Assembly (NCBI RefSeq): GCF_000247815.1
Contig: NC_021677.1
Coordinates: forward strand, 1,154,021 to 1,218,020
Source of the DNA: Ficedula albicollis
Taxonomy: Eukaryota; Chordata; Aves; Passeriformes; Muscicapidae
Direction of reading: 5' to 3'
Length of the DNA: 64,000 bases
Below are positions 24,075 to 34,277 of the stretch, in pieces (the first letter of the stretch is position 1; every line of letters begins with the position of its first letter). Under the pieces are notes generated by a model. It did no database searches. It was not told the DNA's origin and worked only from the letters and a program-made list of their open reading frames with translations. Made by a program: the position numbers and the translations under genes.

Positions 24075-24216
24075 CAACCTAAACCCAACTCCAAACACAA
24101 ACCATGAGCCCTAAGCCTAACCATGACTCCTAATCTGACTCCTAGCCCCTAAATCTAAGCCTAACCCTAATCCTAACCTTATGCTTAACCCTTAGCCCTA
24201 TACCCAACCTAGCCCC
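24075..24216. repeat. Degenerate telomere-like CCCTAA block
   Basis: About 140 bases are dominated by imperfect hexamer-like units: CCTAAACCC, CCCTAAGCCTAACC, CCTAACCCTAATCCTAACC, CTTAACCCTTAGCCC. The C-rich strand is the plus strand, so TTAGGG reads on the minus strand. It looks like an old interstitial telomeric sequence (from end-fusion, or telomerase-mediated break repair) that has decayed. One segment reads CCCCTAAATCTAAGCC, which contains the same hexamer that forms the pure array at 40.9 kb. Not coding. Confidence 0.6.
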
Positions 24217-25845
24217 AGTGTTTAAAGCACAGGTTATAGGCTGAGCATCTTGGGATTTGAATTCTTTCATCTGAACTACTCTGACTCTGTGGTTTAATGG
24301 AAAACTGACATATGACCATAACGACAAAAAAAAAAATATTCAGTGATTGTTGTTACAGCACCAATTTTTCAGGTGTTGGGAAAATACATTGAATGGCAAG
24401 GCCAAGAAGGAATTGTATATCTAGAAAAAAAAGACACTAATTAAAGGATTTGGAATGCAAGCCAGCTCCTTTTCAAATGATTCATACATAATTCCTTCAG
24501 CTGATAGCGACACACATTTAATAATTGTAGTATTAAAATTGGCATTTTACAGCCAGCTCTAGGGAAAAATTTGCTTTCTTAGCTCTGTTATTTGGAAACA
24601 AATTCAAATTGGGTGGGGAGGTGAGGAACACTATAGAGCATTTTCAAGCTCTGCAGAGTCACATTCTGCTGTGTTTACACATTTGGAGTAATTCTGCATG
24701 AAATACTTTCACTGATTCCTGTGACTGCTTTTGTAGATGAAAGCAACAAAGTCAGCAGAAACAGGCCATAATCTTTCACTGCATTCTACTCCCCTTCCAA
24801 ATAAAGTAATTCAACAGACTTTACAATAGCACTACTGAGAACAGAATTACTTGGGCTGTTTGCCAGCTGCATTTCAAGCTGAATACCAAAGGTTGGTCAT
24901 TCAGAAGTACCTGAAACAAACATGTTTCACTGCTGGGCAAAATATCTTCAATGAAGAGCACGTGGCTGGTTTTCATTCAGCATAATGGTAGTTTTTCTGT
25001 ATCTGTGGATCATATTTGGGATTAGTATACTAGCACTAGTGTCAAGTTTATTTTTAAATTTAATTAAACCAGTCTTGAATTATAAATTTATGCCTATTTT
25101 ATATTATTTATAATACATTGCCATAGTTTTTTATATATATTGCCATCAATTGTAGTGCTTTTATCTAAAAAATTACACTTCTACCTCAGCTTTATACCCA
25201 TGGGAATTCACGCCATGATCTCATTGAGGGATTTTAATTCCTGCAGGGTAATTCACAGATACATACATTCACTGGAAATAAAAATGTTCCGTTGATCTTT
25301 CATAAATATAGAGATATATATAGCTCATACTATTGTGGGCATATATTGTGCCTCCAGGAGAATCTGATTAGATGAGATACTTGGAATAATTCCATGAAAC
25401 AACAAATTGAGATAATGAGTGCACTGAATAACTAAAGCCTTGCAGACATTTATGGACATGCTTAACTTCATGCACACTACTAATCCCATTTAAATCAAAA
25501 TGTGCCTTTGCAGAGACAACATGGAGTTGGATGCTGAGCTAAATATTTTTAGTGTATATCAAGAGAATATCTCTGCACTCTTCAGTCCTCCAAAACACTG
25601 GGATAGAAATGCACTCATTTTAAACAGAACACACTACTTTGAAATCTGTGGCTGAAACCACATAATAAACACAAATCTCACAAAACCCATTAGCTACTCT
25701 GTATTTTAGATTATCCTTGATAATTTAGACCACTTGAAATATTCTAAAGTCATAAATAAAGTGACATTAATTCATAGACTTCTCAGATTTTGTTAAAACA
25801 TTCCCAATCATAGAATTGTTGAAGCAGTATTCATAAAGTGCTGAA
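24217..25845. other. Unique AT-rich DNA
   Basis: No repeat or coding signal. A short AATCATAGAAT motif at about 25806-25817 resembles a minus-strand CR1 tail but is too short to call. Confidence 0.5.
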
Positions 25846-26182
25846 TTTCATCTCCTCAATTTCACAATATTTTTTAAAATTTACTTTTTTCACTAACTAT
25901 TACATTAAGGATCTTTGTGTTGTATGTGGAGACAAGAGGGACAGCCTGCTATCTGAGGGAACTACTTTTCATTTTCCTTAGAAATAAAAAGCAAAACGAT
26001 TGCAGTTCCAAACCTCAAGACACAGGCTTTTCCTATTAAGTAATTAAGTGACTGGAAGGCTTATTCTGTTTAGAGAATCAGAAATATTGCAAGCTGTGTA
26101 CAAAACTGAAAATAAGGAGAATATTTCTTTCCTTCCATGGGATTGTTACCTGGAGGAAATTAGCCCTAAGATGTGTGGACTG

Positions 26183-26250
<68 letters not shown>

Positions 26251-26290
26251 TGATAATTTATTCAGCTTTTAAGGATGAAGCTGTTACAAT
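25846..26290 (+). repeat. Unidentified repeat, copy 1, interrupted by C67
   Basis: This segment aligns along its whole length with the reverse complement of about 30975-32045. Shared blocks include TTTCATCTC(C/T)TCAATTTC, GGAGACAAGAGGGACAGCC, CTATCTGAGGGAACTACTTT, CAGTTCCAAACCTCAAG, CATGGGATTGTTACCTGGAG and AGATGTGTGGACTGA. Immediately after ACTGA the sequence becomes 67 C, then resumes at TGATAATTTATTCAGC. Copy 2 has a long purine microsatellite at that same site. Both copies adjoin a CR1-tail-like motif at the right (AATCATAGAAT here). The family is unknown to me; it has no TG...CA ends and no ORF of note. The 74-codon frame through it is chance. Confidence 0.85.
26184..26250. repeat. Poly-C run of 67 bases
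   Basis: A pure C run with sharp edges (GACTGA on the left, TGATAATT on the right). It stands at the position where the homologous inverted copy carries about 600 bases of CTTTTT-type repeat, so it probably replaces sequence rather than being an insertion. Confidence 0.95.
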
Positions 26291-26297
26291 CCTACAA

Positions 26298-26391
26298 TCA
26301 TAGAATGCTTGGATCTTTCAATAAATTATCTGCCAGCTCTTTACAAACTGCAAGAAGCTGCTCCTCGTCCCCTCTCTCAGAGGGGGCCTGT
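26298..26391 (-). CDS. Weak terminal-exon-like frame
   Basis: On the minus strand TTTTTTCTTTTTCAG is followed by a phase-1 frame of 30 codons (QAPSERGDEEQLL, then AVCKELADNLLKDPSIL) and a TGA. An AATAAA hexamer on the same strand (26257-26262) lies 36 bases past the stop, within the unidentified repeat. The stop falls in a CR1-tail-like ATTCTATGATT, so this may be decayed CR1 sequence that happens to look exonic. No partner exon found and protein not recognised. Confidence 0.15.
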
Positions 26392-26695
26392 CTGAAAAAG
26401 AAAAAATCAATGGCACAAATGGACAGGAGAATGTTTTTACAGACATCACTAAGTGAAGCCACTGGGTTTTTTCTTTTTTTTCAATAAATGATGGAGTCCA
26501 GTTGCAGATGAATGACCTTTAGCAAGTAAAATTCTGTGTCAATAACATCTACATCAACCCAATGTCTTAACTAAACCTCTAAGTCAATATTGTCCATGTC
26601 AAGATATAGAAGAATTTCTGAAAGCAATTTAAAATGAAACCTCTCATTGTCAATGTGAAGCATCATATTTTTTAAAGATAAGTTTCAGAGGAGAA
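26392..26695. other. Unique AT-rich DNA
   Basis: Nothing recognised apart from short A and T runs. Confidence 0.5.
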
Positions 26696-26901
26696 ATAAA
26701 TAATCATATTTTTATTACATCAATGGAAACTTAACTACTGTGATTGGAAGGAATTTTCTGGCTAAAGGAATGGTTTTTTTCAGTCAGGTATAAAATGTAT
26801 AAATAATCATATTTTTATTACATCAATGGAAACTTAGCTACTGTGATTGGAAGGAATTTTCTGACTAAAGGATTTTTTTTTTCAGTCAGGTATAAAATGT
26901 A
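26696..26901. repeat. 103-bp tandem duplication
   Basis: Units 26696-26798 and 26799-26901, differing at a few bases (CTTAACTAC/CTTAGCTAC, TCTGGC/TCTGAC) and in the T run before CAGTCAGG. Confidence 0.95.
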
Positions 26902-27874
26902 CCCATTAATTATCTGCCATGTTTTCAGAGAATACCAGTAAAAATGATCAAAGGAGGTATATAATAAACAGATCAAGACAAGAAGTGGTGTGAGGAAGCA
27001 AAATTAGGGTCTGAGGGGTTTTTAATGGCAGAACAAAAAGAAAAGATAGAAAACCCGAACATTACTGCTTTTGCTTTAGTTGTTGCAGAGCTCATTGTTG
27101 TGATAAAAATCAAGCTGAGACTGTACAGCTTGTAAAAAACAAACTGAAACATCCGTGAATTTGATAATAACATTGCAGTAAATCATTAAGATTCACATTT
27201 TAAGATTTAGACTCGAAGTCATTTTAATTTATTGGAGATTCACTGTTGCCTAATGTAGATCACATTATCCATCTGCCTGCAGAAGCAACCTTGCAGCTTA
27301 ATTTGAAGCATCTAGCTCTAGACACTACCAACAAGCAGAAAACTGTTGGGATATCTTTTCTTGGTACAATATAAAATATAATCTATAAAATATTTTTGAA
27401 ATTTTTGTAATTCCACCGGACAGATAGAAAAATGTTATAGAATTGTGGTTTTGCATAAGTAGTAAATAAGATTTTCAAACATTTTGAAATTAAAAAAAAA
27501 ATAACTGGAGTATATAGCAAATGCAGTTAAACAGAAGAGTTCAGTTATTGTAGAAAAATTACTTGTCTTGCAAGGGAATCACATCATCATACAAGGTGAC
27601 ATGGAAATTAGAAGTGGCTCTTTAGTTTCATCATGTGCTGCCATTGCTTCAGCAGGTGGTAAAAACTACACGTGAATAGATTTATATCACTAGATCCTTC
27701 TCTTTAGATTTCAGAATAGGAAAATATTTGAGATATAAGACTACAGTTAAAAATATATTTCTCTCTTTTGTGATTTGGTGTTCTGGAAGTTTTTCTCAAA
27801 GCACTAGGCACATTTTAAGGACGGCCAAATCATGAGTCATCTCAGCCTGTGATCAACTGAACTGGAAGGAAGAA
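26902..27874. other. Unique AT-rich DNA
   Basis: No repeat, RNA or coding signal identified. Confidence 0.5.
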
Positions 27875-27990
27875 CAGTGACAGTTGCCCTGGGTTAACCA
27901 GCAGAAATGATGTACATTCAACAATAGCTCTCCAGTGACAGTTGCCCTGGGTTAACCAGCAGAAGTGATGTACATTCAACAATAGCTCTC
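27875..27990. repeat. 58-bp tandem duplication
   Basis: Units 27875-27932 and 27933-27990 differ by one base (AGAAATGATG/AGAAGTGATG). Confidence 0.97.
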
Positions 27991-29273
27991 AAAAGAGTCA
28001 TCTCAAATGTTTACCTCAAAAGCTTTATCAACCTTTTCAGCATTCTTAGAAACAGCCAAAAGGATAAGAGCTTGTTATAAATGTTTCTTTGATTTATTCC
28101 AGTAAGTAACAGAACAAGAGATCTCTGAATGCACGACCTTACTAATGACTGATTTTTAAAATAATGTGATTTAATGCAGTTGATGATTTTCATTAACCAC
28201 ATTATTGCAAACATCTTAAGTTTGCCATTGTACACACAATTATTAAGTCTCAAATAAATCAGCACCTGCAGAGAACCCCTTACTATGAAAAATGGTTCAG
28301 GCTTTAGTTATGAGGGTCTATTTATTTTAATCAGTATCTGCCACAGACTTGTAGCTTTGTCAAAGTGTGATGGTTTCTTCAGGGCCTGCAACAGAAATCT
28401 AATTTGGTATAGGAAAACACAAGGGCAATTCAATGACTGAGTCAGAATTCAGTTCCAGTGTTATTGCACAAAACTGTCAAATAATTTTAGAAATATCACC
28501 TTCACCTCTCAAGCGCACTGAATTCAGTAGCATGCTGCAAACTGCTGTTGACCTTGCAGAAAACCTGTTGTGCTGCACACAGCTGCTTGGTCCACGTCTC
28601 TTCAAAAAACACCTGGTATCTCAAAGAGGGTGCATTTCTTGAAAAGACTTATATTGCATTTGGTGAGGGTTCCAAAGGAGTCTGTGCAGCCAGCATTTGG
28701 TTTTATGCTTGCTTTAGCCTCTTGCACATGAGAAGGTGGCAGAGCTGGGGACAGCAATTACGGCCCAACAAATAGAATAAATTAAATACAGGATGAAGTT
28801 CCTGTTCAACTAGAAAATTTCAGTCTAATATTTGGAAACTTAAACAAATTAAAGGTCAGTGACTCTTCAACTAGGCTGTGAAATCCTTAGGAAAAAACTG
28901 AGGCCCACACACTCTATTCCAACAGAGACAGTGACCCAGCCTTTCATATTATCTGATCACTCTGCTGTTGTATAAATCAATCACTCTTCACTCTTACAAA
29001 AGGTATTTCATAAATTACCGGGTGTTGAAATCATCAGTCATATCCACATTGCCATTGACTAGAAAACCACATGAATTTTGCTGATCTTCTGTGGGATTTT
29101 TGTGGAATAAGGATTTCTCACCCCAATTAAAGGATGTTAATTCCAAAGTGGCGTGCAACCACTTCAATATTTGTTACAGAAAAATGTAACTCAGAAATTT
29201 ATGCAAGAATGGGTCATGTGATTTCTTGAAAACTTTCCATTGTTTGGTGTCTGGAAACTTTTATAAAACTCTA
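27991..29273. other. Unique AT-rich DNA
   Basis: No recognised element. The frames at 28433-28642 and 28548-28775 overlap on the same strand and look accidental. Confidence 0.5.
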
Positions 29274-29580
29274 CTAAGCAGAGTTTGTTTGCTGTGTAGT
29301 TTTTTGTTTTGTTTTGGTTTGGTTTCTTTGGTTTTTTGGGGGTTTTGGTTTGATTTTAACGCTGACTGATTTTTTTTCCTCCAAATCTAAGCAGAGTTTG
29401 TTTGCTGTGTAGTTTTTTTGTTTTGGTTTGGTTTGGTTTCTTTGGTTTTTTTGGGGGTTTTGGTTTGATTTTAACACTGACTGATTTTTTTTTTCCTCCA
29501 AACGTTTTGGTTTGGTTTCTTTGGTTTTTTGGGGGTTTTGGTTTGATTTTAACGCTGACTGATTTTTTTTCCTCCAAATG
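29274..29580. repeat. 113-bp T/G-rich tandem triplication
   Basis: Unit 1 (29274-29386) and unit 2 (29387-29503) are complete. Unit 3 (29504-29580) is a 3' partial that starts inside the GTTTTGGTTTGG part. Each unit combines TTGTTTGCTGTGTAG with GTTTTGGTTTGGTTTCTTTG and TTTTAACGCTGACTGATT. Unit 2 has ACACTG where the others have ACGCTG. The minus-strand frames rich in K, N, P and Q are translations of this array and are not real. Confidence 0.95.
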
Positions 29581-30974
29581 AGCAGTGAAAGTCTGATTTT
29601 ATTCTAGTGACACTACTACTATAATCAAGATCAGAAGGGGTTCCTCTTCCAGCTTTGCTTCTTATTCGCCTTTCACAGCACTGCAGATATTTTCCAGTAA
29701 TATACTTTTTTTTTCCAGCTCAACATTTTCCAAAGTAATCATTGCTCCTAGCCTGATACATTTTCTGCTTGGTTTTTTCTTTTTCAGAGTGTTACAAGGC
29801 CAGAAAACACATCAGGTATAAGGTTTTTTCTTTTCTTTTTTTTCTCTTTTTTTTTTCTTCTCCAAGAATGTCTAGTCTGAAATCGTCTAAAAATATAAAA
29901 GCTTGAAAAGTGTCACAATTTATTAAAAATAATATATCTTGTAAATTCCAAAGTGCTTTCCTAACAGACCTGTTTAGATTTTCTGGTTTTAAAAATTGAG
30001 AAACATAGGAAAAGTATCGAAAACAAATTCAAGAATTTTCTGTTCTGACCAGTGTTGATAAGTTGTTCTGTTCAAACAAACATTCTGAGACCTGATAAAA
30101 GAGAAAATGGAAAGAGAAGGCATTTGAATGCACTTACGGTAATTTCCCTTTCAACTTTGAACTACAGATGGATAAAATTAAGTCTAAATCTCATCTCAAA
30201 ATTAACTTTAAATAAAAATATATCTGCAATTTGGATACAAATTCTAAAGCACTTTCTCATCACCAATTTAATCTCACAGCTTGGTAGATTGCCCTGCTCT
30301 ATACACAGATAATGAATTATCTCTGCTGGAGAGGGCTGGGACTTTGCCAGCACTCCAATAACAGATCAGGAAAAGGTAGGAGGAGACAGAACACTGGTTG
30401 TAATGCACAGTCATGGGTGTTTTAAATAGAAAATGGGAAAAGACACATCAGGGGGGGAAGAGAAAGGGCTGTGTCCTTCCTTTTGGGTATATCTTACACT
30501 GTTAGCAACCTGTTCTACTGTCACAACTGAATTTCCATGCTTTAATTCTAGTTAATTTAATTGCACAGATTGTTGCTTTGAAAAATCTTGCCATGATTTT
30601 TACTTCAAAATCAGTATCGTATTCAATTTATATCCATTTCACCAGTGCAAAAGGTACTTAAGGTTTGTGAAATGATTAAGTTATTTTGACTGCTACATGT
30701 TTCTTTTATTAGTTGTCCTTTGGTATCTAAATCATGTAATTCTTCAGGGACTGATACTATTCCAGCTTGCCAGAGAATTTCTACTGACATAAATGAGAGA
30801 CAGATCTGTGAATTTATGGCAGAATAGTCTTAGCATGAAGATTGCTCATTTGGGATTAAGTTGGCCTTATATTTCACTATTTTTGGCCTGTAGAAGCAGC
30901 TTTTTATTAGTCAGTAATGCCAGCCTATTAAAGTTTACTATTTACCATGGCAGGAGGGTTTCCAGCTAAAATGA
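29581..30974. other. Unique AT-rich DNA
   Basis: It contains pyrimidine tracts at 29708-29720, 29770-29790 and 29825-29865. No gene or repeat family recognised. CCAGCTAAAATGATTCTGTG at the right end resembles a CR1 3' tail. Confidence 0.5.
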
Positions 30975-32045
30975 TTCTGTGTTTATAGGATTGTAACAGT
31001 TTCATCCTTAAAAGCTGGATAAATTATCATTTCAGTGTGAGGATGAAGGAAAAGGAAAAGAAAAAAAGAAAAAGAAAAAGAAAAAGAAAAAGAAAAAGAA
31101 AAAGAAAAAGAAAAAGAAAAAGAAAAAGAAAAAGAAAAAGAAAAAGAAAAAGAAAAAGAAAAAGAAAAAGAAAAAGAAAAAGAAAAAGAAAAAGAAAAAG
31201 AAAAAGAAAAAGAAAAAGAAAAAGAAAAAGAAAAAGAAAAAGAAAAAGAAAAAGAAAAAGAAAAAGAAAAAGAAAAAGAAAAAGAAAAAGAAAAAGAAAA
31301 AGAAAAAGAAAAAGAAAAAGAAAAAGAAAAAGAAAAAGAAAAAGAAAAAGAAAAAGAAAAAGAAAAAGAAAAAGAAAAAGAAAAAGAAAAAGAAAAAGAA
31401 AAAGAAAAAGAAAAAGAAAAAGAAAAAGAAAAAGAAAAAGAAAAAGAAAAAGAAAAAGAAAAAGAAAAAGAAAAAGAAAAAGAAAAAGAAAAAGAAAAAG
31501 AAAAAGAAAAAGAAAAAGAAAAAGAAAAAGAAAAAGAAAAAGAAAAAGAAAAAGAAAAAGAAAAAGAAAAAGAAAAAGAAAAAGAAAAAGAAAAAGAAAA
31601 AGAAAAAGAAAAAGAAAAAGAAAAAGAAAAAGAAAAAGAAAAAAAGAAAAAGAAAAAAAGAAATGTCAGTCTTTTACTCAGTCCACACATCTTAGGGCTA
31701 ATTTCCTCCAGGTAACAATCCCATGGAAGGAAAAGAGTACTCTGCTTATTTTCAGGTTTGTACATAGCTTGCAATATTTCTGATTCTCTAAATAGAATAA
31801 ACATTCCAGTCATTAAATTACTGTGTCTGCATAGGAAAAGCCTGTGCCTTGAGGTTTGGAACTGCAATTGTTTTGCTTTTTATTTCTAAGGAAAATGAAA
31901 AGTAGTTCCCTCAGATAGCAGGCTGTCCCTCTTGTCTCCACACACAACATAGACACCTTAATTTGCTAATTAGACATTAGTTATTGAAAAAAGTAAATTA
32001 AAAAAAAAATTTAAAATATTGCGAAATTGAAGAGATGAAACTCAG
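30975..32045 (-). repeat. Unidentified repeat, copy 2, with AAAAAG expansion
   Basis: The reverse complement aligns with 25846-26290 on both sides of a long simple repeat: TTTAGAGAATCAGAAATATT and AGATGTGTGGACTGA on one side, GATAATTTATCCAGC and TTTTAAGGATGAAACTGTTA on the other. Substitutions between the copies are scattered at roughly 5-10%. Unlike copy 1 it retains short unique pieces beside the simple repeat (GTAAAAGACTGACATTTC and CATCCTCACACTGAAA). The two copies form an inverted pair about 4.7 kb apart. The 294- and 248-codon frames across it are repeat artefacts. Confidence 0.85.
31055..31665. repeat. (AAAAAG)n microsatellite, ~96 copies
   Basis: A pure AAAAAG array runs from about 31069 to 31643, bounded by slightly irregular A/G-rich DNA. 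The plus strand is homopurine. It lies inside copy 2 of the unidentified repeat. Confidence 0.97.
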
Positions 32046-34246
32046 GACGTTAGGACTGCACCTTGGGTAGAAACTACAAGGCTGAAGATGAAAATGCAAG
32101 TAGAGGTGAGCACTCAGCTGTCACCTGTTGGGTTATCAGCATCAGCCATGTCTCATCACCAGTCTCTGTCAAATCTCAGTTCTGGTGTCAGGAACTTTAA
32201 GCTCCTTTTTGCTCTCAGGAGGTCCCATTCATGAACTAGTGAATCAAGTTTTAAAAACGCTTCCCTTGTTGATTCCTCTTTTACTGCATTCCTCTAAAGC
32301 TGCAGAAATAGCTGGTTCTCCTCTTTTGTCTGACTCTAAATGGGAAAAGAGGTTTTACCAGACTAGTCCTTACTTTTATGCAAACACACAGACCAAGAGG
32401 CACACAGTAAATGAAAAAGAAAACTCATCACTTTATCAGTGGCAATGTGCATCCCTGATTCTCCAAGATTCCACAATAAATTGAAGAACCAGAAGAACAG
32501 TAGAATGGCAGAGAGAGGTGTTGAGGGCTCAGCCCATTATTCCCTCTCATATTCTGCTCCTCCATGATAAGTAGAACAGGAAGGATGGAGAAAGAAAGAA
32601 TTTGTGAGGTGCTTCTGCTCTGCCTTCCAGCATCCCTGAGAATCCCAACAGAGGGATTTAACAGCATTGAAAGATACTGAATGATACTGGGAACCTTAAC
32701 TCAGGGGAAAAAAATAGAATAGATGTATTTATATGTGTTAAAATGAATCACTTGAACATACATGAATATAATTCTTTGTCTCTCTCCACATATTTGTATG
32801 TGTACACTTGGACATGCAGGCACACAGAAACATGGACACACTTCAGGAGAGCTAACAATTTGATTTGGCTGTTGATGGTCTCTGATCAGCAATAAAGCTG
32901 TACACTTGGGTCCCAAACCCTTCATTACAATTAAGTGCCAGTATAACTTCTTCAACCTGTTCTTATGTTTCAGAAGTTTTCAGAAATTATGACCATGTTA
33001 AATCCAATGAATTGTCTTGGGTTCGAATATTTTCCTCCATTTTCAGCTGAGGGAAAAACAAAAACCAGCTGAGAATGATGTAATTCTGAATCAGTCCTGT
33101 CCTTTAATTTGTCAGCCTAGAGAAGATTTTCAGAGTTAATCTCAAATAATTTGGTTCACTGATGATTTACTGAACTCTGAACTTCTTGGTCAAATACCAT
33201 TACAATAGATACCTATTTAAAACCACCAATTAACACCAATTAATTTAACAATACCACATGTCCAAATTATTTAATTACAACAGATTTGTGAAAAAATCCT
33301 TGGCAAGTAATACAAAGACAGTACTATTCATTATATTTCACTGCAGAAATCAGAAAATATGATTTAGGGTACGAATACATTATTTAGCCACATGGCTTTT
33401 TCTAGTATTACTTCTTAACTTAAAATGAATCCTGATCTTGCCATTCTTGCAATAACCTGGCTTTCAATATTAGGCACTTTTCTATTGCTCACCAGTACTT
33501 TTAAAAACCAGATGGGTTCATTGAAAATGTGAGAAAAAAAAAGCTCAAAAAGCTGAGTAGTTGCTTCCATCAGCCAACAACCATCTCCTCATAGTTTTGT
33601 GCACAGAATCTCTCTCTCATCAGGCCAGGCTACACAGACCTTCCACCACCCCTTTTATTATGCCACCCAAATGTCACTCCGAGCTATTTTTAATCCCTCT
33701 GCACATTAAATATTTGTGGCTATTTTAGATAGTAAGTAGGGCAAGTTATTTTCTGCAGAAATAGTATTTACCGTGCACGTGGGTGGTTGTTTTTTTTATC
33801 CCTTGATTTATTCCACAGATAGGACACGTTGGGTCTTTCAGGCTGTGAAAAATGGCACAGGAATTTACATTTTCTCAGAGCTGGCTGCCAAGCACAGCGA
33901 TCCCTGGCTGACAGTGGCAGCTGGCAGAGGTCATGCAAGAGTTAAAGATGAATAAAAGGTTCTAAAATATGAATCTGGAAAGAGTTTCACTGAGTGAAGC
34001 TTGTTTGAAGATGTCACATCCCATCTTGCAAAATTGCAAGCTGATGGGTAATAGTCAAAACAATTTCCTGAAAGAAAAATTATTGCAGGAATTGAAGGCA
34101 GGAGCAGAAGCAGTCTGGTATCTAAAGCTAAGGGAAAGCTGTTTTCATACAAGCTGCAATTTTAAATTAGTCAGATTTGATAGATTGTTACCAGCACAAA
34201 CTGAATGGGGAAAAAAAAAAAAAAGAAAAAAAAAAAAGAGGGGGGG

Positions 34247-34277
<31 letters not shown>

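Noticed and set aside
25805..26306. Direct repeat AATCATAGAAT flanking copy 1 as a target-site duplication
   Set aside because: The left motif lies about 30-40 bases outside the homology boundary with copy 2, and the motif is a common CR1-tail sequence.
29778..29810. 28-base micro-exon between CTTTTTCAG and GTATAAGG
   Set aside because: Too short to judge, no partner exons, and the region is full of pyrimidine tracts that create acceptor look-alikes.
30983..31867. Open frames of 294 codons (Phe-Ser) and 248 codons (Lys-Arg)
   Set aside because: Artefacts of the AAAAAG array within an interspersed repeat.
33015..33030. GGTTCGAAT as a tRNA T-loop
   Set aside because: No matching acceptor, D or anticodon arms around it.
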